Source of the DNA: JBHHYU01 sp046757725
GTDB lineage: Bacteria; Desulfobacterota; Binatia; UBA9968
NCBI GenBank assembly: GCA_046757725.1
Contig: JBHHYU010000057.1
Span: forward strand, 1-20,264
Direction of reading: 5' to 3'
Length of the DNA: 20,264 bases
This document shows positions 1 to 6,290 of the stretch, piece by piece (position 1 is the first letter of the stretch; each line of letters opens with the position of its first letter). Below the pieces are notes generated by a model that ran no database searches, had not been told where the DNA came from, and was given only the letters and a program-made list of their open reading frames with translations. The position numbers and the translations under genes are program-made.

Positions 1-588
1 GGAACGACCTATTCGGTAAACGTGCTCAGCGCCGTATGGCCCACACGCGCCAACAGGACCATGGCCGAGGTGATCCATCAAAATGTCGAGCTTGTGGGCA
101 TGCCCAAGTGGACAGAGTCCGAGCATCAACTCGCCCGAGAGCTTCAGACGAAAGAGCAGGTCAAGCCCATCGGACTTCGACCTGAGATTTCCCCTTTGAG
201 GGAACAGACAAGCCAATCCACCTCAGCCAATGACTCGGGGGAAGTTACCTGGGTTGTGCCTTCGGGGAGGCTCACCTTTCCCTCCAATATTCCGGGAATC
301 GCTTTCCATCACTGGGCGGCGGGGGTATCCCTGGCAACGTCCATTGCCCACAAAGGGGCCGTGGCTGGGGCCAAGACCATGGCGGCCTCTGCTATAGATC
401 TCCTGATGGACCCAAAGTTGGTGGCAAAAGCCAAAGAGACCTTCAAAGAGGAGATCGCCGACGTCGAGTACCGGCCACTGCTTCCTCCGGATCAGAAGCC
501 GCCGCTGGATCTCAACAGAGCGATCATGGAGCGCTATCGGCCGCTGATGCAAAAGCACTACTTAAAGGAGAAGCCTGTGTTCAGATAA
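1..588 (+). CDS. AbgB-like M20 family amidohydrolase, C-terminal part (5' end outside window)
   Basis: The frame is open from base 1, so this is the 3' end of a gene that begins upstream; the ATG near position 73 is internal. The visible ~195 residues resemble the C-terminal part of the M20 amidohydrolase family that includes AbgB (p-aminobenzoyl-glutamate hydrolase subunit B). Seen motifs are NRTMAEVIHQN, VGMPKWTE, a GEVTWVVP segment, a HHW pair followed by AHKG, then the alpha-helical AKTMAASAIDLLMDP and a closing PLLPPDQKPP. Proteins of this family hydrolyse amide bonds of N-acyl amino acids, with a two-metal site mostly in the N-terminal half that is not visible here. Its substrate cannot be told from this fragment. 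A 7-bp hairpin follows at 631-650 with no U-tract. The family call is fairly firm; orthology to abgB itself is not. Confidence 0.75.
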   Translation, partial: GTTYSVNVLSAVWPTRANRTMAEVIHQNVELVGMPKWTESEHQLARELQTKEQVKPIGLRPEISPLREQTSQSTSANDSGEVTWVVPSGRLTFPSNIPGIAFHHWAAGVSLATSIAHKGAVAGAKTMAASAIDLLMDPKLVAKAKETFKEEIADVEYRPLLPPDQKPPLDLNRAIMERYRPLMQKHYLKEKPVFR

Positions 589-630
589 ATTTGCCTTTCC
601 GCGAAGGCCCAAGGGATCAGGGGTGCCAAG

Positions 631-650
631 TCGATACGGTTAGGTATCGA
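631..650. other. Small hairpin downstream of the M20 gene
   Basis: TCGATAC (631-637) pairs perfectly with GTATCGA (644-650) around a 6-nt loop. It lies 43 nt after the upstream gene's stop. No T-run follows, so it is at best a weak 3'-end structure. Confidence 0.35.
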
Positions 651-667
651 GTCAAACATTTATCAAT

Positions 668-699
668 GGCAATCTTGTAAACCGGCAATCTTGTAAACC
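668..699. repeat. Perfect 16-bp tandem duplication
   Basis: The unit GGCAATCTTGTAAACC occurs twice, head to tail, at 668-683 and 684-699 with no mismatch. It lies in noncoding sequence just upstream of a candidate promoter. It could be a replication-slippage product or a paired protein-binding site. Confidence 0.85.
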
Positions 700-731
700 T
701 CCAAACCCTACCGTTTCATCTGTTTGCTACA

Positions 732-758
732 TTGACACGGACAGTGATATCATAGAGT
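732..758 (+). promoter_or_regulatory. Candidate sigma-70 promoter
   Basis: A consensus -35 TTGACA (732-737) is followed, after a short 15-bp spacer, by TAGAGT (753-758), which matches 4 of 6 bases of the -10 consensus. Transcription would start near 765, upstream of the terminator at 795-835 and the zinc-ribbon gene at 854. The short spacer makes this uncertain. Confidence 0.4.
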
Positions 759-794
759 TGTTTTTTAGAGCTTGTAGTTTCTAGCAGTATGACG

Positions 795-835
795 AAGCCT
801 CCGAGCTTTAAACGAGCTGGAGGCTTTTTTATTTT
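795..835 (+). terminator. Strong rho-independent terminator or attenuator
   Basis: AAGCCTCC plus AGCT (795-802, 804-807) pairs with AGCT plus GGAGGCTT (815-826), giving 12 base pairs with a single bulged G at 803 and a 7-nt loop. A T-rich tract, TTTTTTATTTTTAT, follows directly. It sits only about 20 nt before the start codon at 854, and the nearest upstream gene ends at 588. It therefore probably ends a short RNA started near 765, or attenuates transcription into the next gene. Confidence 0.8.
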
Positions 836-853
836 TATCAAGGGAAGGTCCAT

Positions 854-1315
854 ATGTCAGAGAGACCAGAAGAAATTAGACTGCACGATGGAACCCTGAT
901 TCGGCACAAGGTTGCGGGATATGAGGGTCGGATCGATGGCACAACTGAGATTAAGGCCTGCTTTACTGCGGCAGGAGCGTTACTGGAGAAGCCGAGCACA
1001 AAGCAGACATTCCAATATCGTGTGGCGATCGCGGGGGAGTCGATGCGCCGAATCGCGCCGGCCGAGGATTTAGAGATCCTGGACGGGGTTGTGCAGGTCG
1101 TTTGCCCACGCTGTCACACCTCTTTCTGGAGCAAGCCTGGCCTCACGGACAAACCGGGAGGTCGCTGTCAATGCGGCGCATGGATCTGTCCGTCCTGCTT
1201 GGCTTGCCGGAGTACGGGAACGGAACCTGCTAAGGAAGGGCAGTCTTCGTGCTTAAAGGAACGAAAACGTCTACTTAGAAAACTAGCCGCCCAGAAAAAG
1301 AGAAGAGGTGGTTGA
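854..1315 (+). CDS. Small protein with Cys-rich zinc-ribbon-like C-terminus, unknown function
   Basis: This 153-residue protein is not a family I can name. The N-terminal ~75 residues read as a small beta-rich domain (LHDGTLIRHKVAGYEGRIDG, then YRVAIAGE and APAEDLEIL) resembling SH3-like or CarD-like barrels. The C-terminal part has a dense cysteine pattern, CPRCH, then CQCG, then CPSCLAC, consistent with one or two zinc sites. It ends in a very basic tail (KERKRLLRKLAAQKKRRGG). The composition suggests nucleic-acid binding, but that is inference. The ATG at 854 has AAGGGAAGG upstream as a ribosome site. A strong terminator hairpin lies immediately before the gene, so it may be controlled by attenuation. 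The gene ends inside a candidate -35 box of the next promoter. Confidence 0.7.
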   Translation: MSERPEEIRLHDGTLIRHKVAGYEGRIDGTTEIKACFTAAGALLEKPSTKQTFQYRVAIAGESMRRIAPAEDLEILDGVVQVVCPRCHTSFWSKPGLTDKPGGRCQCGAWICPSCLACRSTGTEPAKEGQSSCLKERKRLLRKLAAQKKRRGG

Positions 1316-1340
1316 CACGGAGACTGAATTAACATAGGGT
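1312..1340 (+). promoter_or_regulatory. Candidate promoter of the RRM gene
   Basis: TTGACA (1312-1317) overlaps the stop codon of the preceding gene. A 17-bp spacer leads to TAGGGT (1335-1340), a weak -10. A start near 1347 would give the RRM mRNA a leader of about 200 nt. Confidence 0.4.
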
Positions 1341-1410
1341 AAAAATCCTACTTCAGTATACGGCCTTCTGAAAGAGGAAAACACAATAGCTGAAGGCCTG
1401 AATCAGTCTC
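1320..1410. other. Nested inverted repeats
   Basis: GAGACTGA (1320-1327) is the exact complement of TCAGTCTC (1403-1410), and inside it GGCCTTC (1362-1368) is the exact complement of GAAGGCC (1392-1398). A transcript reading through from the upstream gene could fold into this two-level structure. A transcript from the promoter at 1312 would keep only the inner stem. Confidence 0.4.
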
Positions 1411-1546
1411 TCCTTGCGAAACGATATCTAAAGGACAAACCGACCAGAGCGTGGTCTTAATTATTAAGTTTCCCATGTTCTGCTCCCATTAGCAGTCAAA
1501 TTCTCAGGGTCAAAGACACTAACATTCTCTCATTAAGGAGGAGGAC

Positions 1547-1855
1547 ATGGGTAATAAATTGTATGTTGGCGGTCTGCCTTATTCGGTAACGGAAGGGCAG
1601 CTGCAGGAAATATTCGCGGCGCACGGAACTGTAGAATCGGCGAAGGTGATCGCAGATAAATTCACGGGTCAGTCACGGGGCTTCGGCTTTGTGGAGATGA
1701 GTACCGGGAGTGAGGCGCAAAAGGCCATCGATGGCCTAAACGGCACCCAGCTAGATGGCCGTAGCCTCGTGGTCAATGAGGCGAAACCGATGGTAAAGCG
1801 CGACAATGATCGGGGAGGTCGTGGAAATAGAGACGGCGGACGTAATCGCTGGTAG
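1547..1855 (+). CDS. RRM-domain RNA-binding protein (bacterial Rbp type)
   Basis: This 102-residue protein has one RNA-recognition motif and a short glycine/arginine-rich tail. RNP2 is LYVGGL at residues 5-10 and RNP1 is RGFGFVEM at residues 44-51; the aromatic residues of both are intact. The tail (GGRGNRDGGRNRW) is typical of bacterial single-RRM proteins, which bind single-stranded RNA and in cyanobacteria are often cold-induced. The start is fixed by AAGGAGGAGG at 1535-1544. A long leader of about 200 nt precedes the gene if the promoter at 1312 is used, which would suit post-transcriptional control. A clear terminator follows at 1883-1913, so it is probably monocistronic. The family call is secure; the physiological role is inferred. 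Confidence 0.92.
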   Translation: MGNKLYVGGLPYSVTEGQLQEIFAAHGTVESAKVIADKFTGQSRGFGFVEMSTGSEAQKAIDGLNGTQLDGRSLVVNEAKPMVKRDNDRGGRGNRDGGRNRW

Positions 1856-1882
1856 TTTTCTCGTTCCTAAGTAACTAAGACG

Positions 1883-1913
1883 AGGGGCAACGGGTCGGTT
1901 TGCCCCTTTTTTT
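1883..1913 (+). terminator. Rho-independent terminator after the RRM gene
   Basis: AGGGGCAA (1883-1890) pairs with TTGCCCCT (1900-1907) around a 9-nt loop, and a run of T to position 1913 follows the stem. It lies 28 nt after the RRM stop codon. Confidence 0.88.
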
Positions 1914-2135
1914 ACGCTCCGAGCCTGAGACGGACCTGGGCATGTCTCCTCCCTTGCGAATCGTGAGTCACTTGAAGGGGGCAGGCCTTGAATTCATTCA
2001 TTTTTCGGTTCCTCCGGAATGCTCCGGGCTTTCTCTATTACGTTTACATAATTCTCTTGTAACCTTCCTTCTTTCTTTTGTAGATTTGCGCCCCGGAGGT
2101 CCTGAAAGATGGGCGTATTGTACTTCTTGCGCTCG

Positions 2136-2166
2136 TTGACACAATTTGGGCATTGTGGTCTAAGGG
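2136..2166 (+). promoter_or_regulatory. Candidate promoter of the amidohydrolase gene
   Basis: TTGACA (2136-2141) is followed after 19 bp by TAAGGG (2161-2166). The start codon at 2194 lies close downstream, preceded by AGGAAGGGG as SD. The long spacer and weak -10 keep confidence low. Apart from the terminator at 1883-1913, I see nothing else in the intergenic DNA upstream of it. Confidence 0.35.
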
Positions 2167-2193
2167 TCTTAGATAGGAAGGGGCTTATCCGCT

Positions 2194-3270
2194 ATGCCGA
2201 CCATCGATGCTGATGCTCATGTTGTCGAGTCCGAGCATACCTGGGATTTTATGGATCCGTCCGACCAAAAATATCGGCCGCTGATTGTCCGGCCTCAGGG
2301 CGAAGGTGGGGGCGAATACTGGTTTGTCGGCAGTAAGATTCGCGGCTTGGTTCGCGTCGTTTTGACCGCGCAGCAGCTCGATGAGGTCGCCAAGCGTACT
2401 GGCCGCGTCATGGCTACTGCGCGCGAAGCCCGCGAGATGGAAAACGTTCCAAACCGCCTCAAGCATATGGACGAGCTGGGCATCGACATCCAGGTGCTGT
2501 ACCCTACAATGTTCATCGAGCAAGTAACCGACAAGGTGGAGTGGGAAATAGCCATCTGCAAGGGCTATAACCGGTGGCTCGCCGACATCTACCAGCAAGG
2601 TCAGGGGCGGCTTCGCTGGGTCTGCGTCCTGCCGCTGCTTGATATGAGCGCAGCGCTGCAGGAGCTTAAGTTTTGCAAGGTGAACGGGGCCTGCGGTGTG
2701 TTCATGCGCGGCCTCGAGGAGCACCGGCTTATCACCGATCCCTACTTTTATCCCCTTTACGAGGAGATGTGTGGTCTTGACCTGGCTGTGGGTGTTCACG
2801 TCGGCAACGGCAACCCGCAAAACATCGACCTGGTTTCGCAGTACAACGGTGGCGGCAGCTTCTGGAAATTCCGCATCCCCGTGATCGGTGCATTCCATTC
2901 GGTAATTATGAGCGAGGTGCCGAAATTATTCCCCAAGCTTCGGTTTCATTGGGCTGAGGCTGCAGCGCAGTGGATACCTTATGTAGTAAAGGATCTGCAG
3001 AGACGCTGGGGGGCTCTGGGAAAAGCGCTGCCGGACAATCCGATGAAAGAATACCGACAATATGTGTCGTGCCAGACCGATGATGATGTAGACTATGTTC
3101 TAAGATATTCAGGCGAGGACAATCTCGTCATCGGCACCGATTATGGCCACAATGATCAATCCACAGAGATAGACGCGCTGCGCAAACTAAAAAACCAGGG
3201 TGACATCACCCCGGCGCAATACAACAAGATTACTTACGACAATCCCAAAGCGCTCTTTGGGCTGAATTAA
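2194..3270 (+). CDS. Amidohydrolase-2 family metal-dependent hydrolase or decarboxylase
   Basis: This 358-residue protein has the TIM-barrel hallmarks of the amidohydrolase_2 (ACMSD-like) family: an N-terminal DADAH motif (D5, D7, H9) with a following E, an HVG motif at H202, FHWAE at 251-255, and a C-terminal GTDYGH with D316 and H319. Members include metal-dependent decarboxylases of aromatic acids such as ACMSD and gamma-resorcylate decarboxylase, as well as C-C or C-N hydrolases. The substrate cannot be read from the sequence. The length is normal for the family and there is no signal peptide, so it should be cytosolic. It heads a run of same-strand catabolic genes (VOC, THI5-like, class II aldolase) separated by 180-320-nt gaps, so they are neighbours in function rather than a tight operon. 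The start has a good SD (AGGAAGGGG). Confidence 0.88.
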   Translation: MPTIDADAHVVESEHTWDFMDPSDQKYRPLIVRPQGEGGGEYWFVGSKIRGLVRVVLTAQQLDEVAKRTGRVMATAREAREMENVPNRLKHMDELGIDIQVLYPTMFIEQVTDKVEWEIAICKGYNRWLADIYQQGQGRLRWVCVLPLLDMSAALQELKFCKVNGACGVFMRGLEEHRLITDPYFYPLYEEMCGLDLAVGVHVGNGNPQNIDLVSQYNGGGSFWKFRIPVIGAFHSVIMSEVPKLFPKLRFHWAEAAAQWIPYVVKDLQRRWGALGKALPDNPMKEYRQYVSCQTDDDVDYVLRYSGEDNLVIGTDYGHNDQSTEIDALRKLKNQGDITPAQYNKITYDNPKALFGLN

Positions 3271-3585
3271 CCACCAGGCGACATACCGGCGGGGATCAAG
3301 AGCCCGTCCCGGAGATTGGGGGGTCAAGGCTTACTTTTACTCTAAGGGTGCAATAGTCTAGCTTTTGAGGGTAAACAATGGCGGGCCCTATTAGGCTTGA
3401 CTGTCCGACTGCGTCTTACCAACTGACCTGCCGAGAGTCAAACCCAAATCAGAGAGGTCCAGTCCGCTCTTGGTTCTTCATGAGATTTCCGGGACCGAAT
3501 TCTGAAGTATGACATTAGATCAGCGGATGAGTTCTCGATCATCTTAGACCACATCAGCGTTCGTTTAAAATAAAAGGGAGGAGAT
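3271..3585. other. Intergenic stretch, no gene seen
   Basis: No open frame with a plausible start lies in these 315 nt. No clear terminator follows the amidohydrolase. The only strong signal is AAGGGAGGAG just before the ATG at 3586, the ribosome site of the VOC gene. Confidence 0.5.
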
Positions 3586-4002
3586 ATGGCTAAGCTAAGA
3601 CATTTAGCGTTGCATTCCGAAAACCCCGAAAAGGCGGCTGAGTTCTACAAGCAGGCTTTCGGCATGAGAGAGATCAGCCGAAAGACCAACTCGCCATTTA
3701 CTTCGCTGAACATATATTTGACCGACGGCACTATACATCTGGCGATCCTGAAATACAGAACTGCAGAGCTAGCGCGGATCTATGGTGGGTCGGAAGCCTA
3801 CGGCATCAGTCACTTCGGCTTTTGGGTTGAAGATGTTGAACAGGCCAGACAGGGACTGCGAGAAGCCGGCTCTGAGTATGTCGAAGGACGCACCGCTGAC
3901 CAGAACGTGCTTTTTGAAGAGAAGTGGAAAGGACCTGACGGGGTCGTATTCGACATAACCGAAAAAGGATGGACCGGAGCAAAGCCGCTCAGCGAAGATT
4001 AA
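3586..4002 (+). CDS. VOC-superfamily protein (glyoxalase/dioxygenase fold)
   Basis: This 138-residue protein has the two beta-alpha-beta-beta-beta modules of the vicinal oxygen chelate fold. The first starts LRHLALHSENPEKAAEFYKQAFG, with the usual metal His early in strand 1, and contains TIHLAIL. The second starts GISHFGFWVED and ends GPDGVVFDITEKGW. Candidate metal ligands are the His of RHL, the His of TIHL, the His of ISHF and an acidic residue in the last strand. Such single-domain proteins include glyoxalases, epimerases, extradiol dioxygenases and resistance proteins, so the reaction is not determined. An SD of AAGGGAGGAG precedes the ATG. Its position between an amidohydrolase and a THI5-like protein suggests a step in the same degradation route, by inference only. 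Confidence 0.85.
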   Translation: MAKLRHLALHSENPEKAAEFYKQAFGMREISRKTNSPFTSLNIYLTDGTIHLAILKYRTAELARIYGGSEAYGISHFGFWVEDVEQARQGLREAGSEYVEGRTADQNVLFEEKWKGPDGVVFDITEKGWTGAKPLSED

Positions 4003-4056
4003 GGTAGGAAGTTAAGCGCAACGCTAATTCTCTGAGGATCCAAACACCGGTCTCGT

Positions 4057-4073
4057 CAAACTAAGGTAGTTTG
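4057..4073. other. Short perfect hairpin
   Basis: CAAACTA (4057-4063) and TAGTTTG (4067-4073) form a perfect 7-bp stem with a 3-nt loop, about 55 nt after the VOC stop. No T-tract follows, so it is not a standard terminator. Confidence 0.35.
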
Positions 4074-4181
4074 CCGATTTGCTGGCGCATCCGGCTATGG
4101 CCTCTGTAACAGAGCCTCGAATTATGGTACAAAAACGGAAATAATCGCTGTACCCGTGCCCGGTATTTAGGAGACTAAAAA

Positions 4182-5117
4182 ATGAAGAAACTGGTTCTCG
4201 AAAACACTGCGCCCTTTCAGGGTCTATGCGAGTTAGTCGCCGATGCCGAGGGGCTGTTCGAGAAAGAAGGGCTGATCATCGAATGGGTTGACCGCGATAA
4301 AGGTGGCAACAGTAAGACCCATACCGATATCACGAACCCCAACGAGGCGGACCCACATTCCAGTCACGGCAAGCTCTTCGAGCAGGGTAAGGCGGACATG
4401 TACAATGCCTGCGAATGGGGCAATTATTGCCGCGTGCAGGATACCCGTGTTCAGACCGGCCGCCAAATTGGCCGGCGCTCCATCATCGCTTGCGCTGGGA
4501 TTGCGGTACGGCCCGATTCGCCGGTTTACACGCCACAGCAACTCGCCAATCGCCTTGTTGGTGTTCCGTTTTTCTCCGGCACCCACTTTCTGGCTCTGCA
4601 CATGCTCGAAGGCTTCCTGCCACGCGACGAGATCAAGGTGTGTAAGGCGCCGAAGGGCTCTCGCGTCCGGTTTAAATCGATGATGAAAGGTGAAATTGAG
4701 GCGACGACCCTGACCGAGCCTTACCTCACGCTCGCTGAAAAGAAGGGTTGCCGGATCCTCTGCTCCGCATTCTTTCACGGTACCGAGGTTGCGTCCGACA
4801 AGGTGGACGCGGAAACCTACGCGATGTTCAACCGCGCAGTGTGCGAGGCCGTGCGCCGTATCAACGCCGACAAGAAGAAGTATAGACACTACTTCATCGA
4901 CTACCACAAGAAGACTGACCCGGAGATTGGCACGCTAACGGTGGATGATATCCGCGAGAGCCGCATCGTGTTGGTCGACCCATCACCGATCCCCGACGTG
5001 GAACTCGAACGTACCGCCGCCTGGCTCAAAAGCTGGGGTATGCTCGCAGAGACGGACTCTGCCGCTGATTTGGTTAATAAGGACATGCAATGGACCGCAG
5101 GCGCGGTAGTGGAATAA
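4182..5117 (+). CDS. THI5/NMT1-like periplasmic-binding-protein-fold protein without signal peptide
   Basis: This 311-residue protein resembles the SsuA/THI5-like type II periplasmic-binding-protein fold. Early it has ENTAPFQGLCELVADAEGLFEKEGL, mid-chain VRPDSPVYTPQQLANRLVGVPFFSGTHF, then a second lobe with GEIEATTLTEPYL. The protein starts directly with MKKLVLENTAPF: there is no hydrophobic signal sequence or lipobox, so it should stay in the cytoplasm, unlike an ABC-transport binding protein. No ABC permease or ATPase gene is nearby. Cytosolic members of this fold can be enzymes; THI5 (pyrimidine synthesis) and, as I recall, 4,5-dihydroxyphthalate decarboxylase are examples. The THI5 Cys-rich CCCFC motif is not present. 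An enzymatic role in the surrounding catabolic cluster is inference. The start is supported by AGGAG at 4169-4173. Confidence 0.75.
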   Translation: MKKLVLENTAPFQGLCELVADAEGLFEKEGLIIEWVDRDKGGNSKTHTDITNPNEADPHSSHGKLFEQGKADMYNACEWGNYCRVQDTRVQTGRQIGRRSIIACAGIAVRPDSPVYTPQQLANRLVGVPFFSGTHFLALHMLEGFLPRDEIKVCKAPKGSRVRFKSMMKGEIEATTLTEPYLTLAEKKGCRILCSAFFHGTEVASDKVDAETYAMFNRAVCEAVRRINADKKKYRHYFIDYHKKTDPEIGTLTVDDIRESRIVLVDPSPIPDVELERTAAWLKSWGMLAETDSAADLVNKDMQWTAGAVVE

Positions 5118-5127
5118 TAACACCGTT

Positions 5128-5145
5128 TGGAGGTTTGAACCTCCA
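5128..5145. other. 18-bp near-palindrome after the THI5-like gene
   Basis: TGGAGGTT (5128-5135) and AACCTCCA (5138-5145) are perfect complements separated by 2 nt, 11 nt after the stop codon. There is no T-tract. It could be an operator-type dyad or a cruciform-like mRNA end. Confidence 0.4.
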
Positions 5146-5339
5146 GAAGCACCCAGGGCTGAGCGGACTCCTTGAGCGAAACATGAACAGAGCAACGGGA
5201 GCCCTGACGCCCTGAATTTGAAAGAGCTGAGATTTGGGCTCCCATACCCACCGAATCTGGACATTGCTTGCGGCTTGGGGTAAGGGGAGATTTAAACTTA
5301 ATTTTCTTCATCTCCTATTGCAAAAAAGAAAAATTGTCT

Positions 5340-5990
5340 ATGGACGACCTTGACCAAGCAAAGAAGGATCTGGTTAGGGCGAGCCATATCATCCACCAGC
5401 AAGGTCTGGTCGGTGCCTACGGGCATGTGAGTGCGCGTATTCCGGGCACGGAGACTTTCTTATTTCCACCGCGGATGAGCCTTGCCCTGGTACGCTTGGA
5501 TAATTTGCTGGTCCTCGACGTAGAAGGAAATCAGCTCTCGGGTGACGGCCGTCCAAATACCGAATTCTGGATTCACGCTCGAATCTACAAGGCCAGGCCG
5601 GATGTTCAGTCGGTCTGCCACGTTCACTCTCCCAACTGTGTAGCGCTCGGCTCTCTCGGCGAGACCATTCGGCCGCTTCACGCTTCCGGCGGTGTTTTCA
5701 AGGATGGCGTCCCGGTCTTTGACCGCATCACCCTAATTCGCAGCCGGGAACTGGGTGATGCCGTCGCGAAATCCTTGGGAAAACACCGGGGCATGTTGCT
5801 TCGCGGGCACGGCGCAAACCTAGCGGACCGAGATGTCCGTCACGCCTGTGTCAGGGCGCTCTGGATGGAGGAGGCGGCGGATTATCAACTGCGGGCGATG
5901 GCCGCGGGCCAGCCGCGCTATTTTACCCCCGAAGAACTGGACCAGATCTACGGTCAGGTCTCGGAGCCGGCAGTAGCCAACCGGGCTTGA
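5340..5990 (+). CDS. Class II aldolase/adducin family protein
   Basis: With the ATG at 5340 the protein has 216 residues, the usual size for the fuculose-phosphate-aldolase/adducin fold. The metal site is intact: E75, then HVH at H94 and H96 (motif VCHVHSP), and H157 in RGHG, matching the spacing of E73, H92, H94 and H155 in FucA. The family covers sugar-phosphate aldolases, dehydratases and decarboxylases, including dihydroxyphthalate decarboxylases of aromatic breakdown. No feature separates these here. The ORF is open further upstream with a TTG at 5268, but family homology begins at MDDLDQAKKDLVRAS, so I chose the ATG; its SD is poor. It lies downstream of three other catabolic genes on the same strand, which fits a degradation cluster. 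Confidence 0.85.
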   Translation: MDDLDQAKKDLVRASHIIHQQGLVGAYGHVSARIPGTETFLFPPRMSLALVRLDNLLVLDVEGNQLSGDGRPNTEFWIHARIYKARPDVQSVCHVHSPNCVALGSLGETIRPLHASGGVFKDGVPVFDRITLIRSRELGDAVAKSLGKHRGMLLRGHGANLADRDVRHACVRALWMEEAADYQLRAMAAGQPRYFTPEELDQIYGQVSEPAVANRA

Positions 5991-6290
5991 GAGTATTTTA
6001 GCAGTCTATTGTAGCCGAGCCAAAAATTGGTCCGTTATCCATTCATGGTGATTTAACTCGTAGCCAGTCAATTTGACTTGGACTGGGAAAAGGCTTATTT
6101 GCGGTACTCTTGTATTAATGGTTTGACCTTCGCCTTTCTCAATCAGAGACCTGTGCTTTAAGCGGGTGATGAATTGCAGTTACTCATGCAGCGGTTGTGG
6201 TAGAGTAGTGGATCCGTGCGTCGTTGGGTAAGTCTGCAACGGGTCAAAAGGTCCTTTCTCACGGATCCAACAACACATGACGATGAACGC
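5991..6290. other. Intergenic region between convergent genes
   Basis: These 300 nt separate the plus-strand aldolase-family gene from the minus-strand SDR gene. No coding frame is convincing. The last third holds the multibranch inverted-repeat element at 6194-6274. No T-tract terminator is visible for either gene. Confidence 0.5.
6194..6274. repeat. Multibranch inverted-repeat element
   Basis: TGGATCCGTG (6209-6218) is the exact complement of CACGGATCCA (6260-6269). GTTGT (6194-6198) can extend the stem with ACAAC (6270-6274) across a one-sided 10-nt bulge. Inside, CGTTG/CAACG (6222-6226, 6237-6241) and AAAG/CTTT (6247-6250, 6254-6257) form two further hairpins, giving a cloverleaf-like fold about 80 nt long. 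It could be a noncoding RNA or a shared 3' structure for the convergent genes. Confidence 0.45.

Noticed and set aside
1900..2139. 79-codon plus-strand ORF
   Set aside because: It starts inside the terminator loop of the RRM gene and has no SD or domain.
2185..2898. 237-codon minus-strand ORF
   Set aside because: It is antisense to the amidohydrolase, whose frame has clear metal-site motifs; no SD or family match was seen.
4233..4907. 224-codon minus-strand ORF
   Set aside because: It is antisense to the THI5-like gene and shows no recognisable domain.
6191..6280. tRNA-like stretch (GGTAGAGTAGTGGATC resembles a D-arm)
   Set aside because: No matching acceptor stem, anticodon arm or T-arm could be built; the local folding is explained by the inverted repeat instead.
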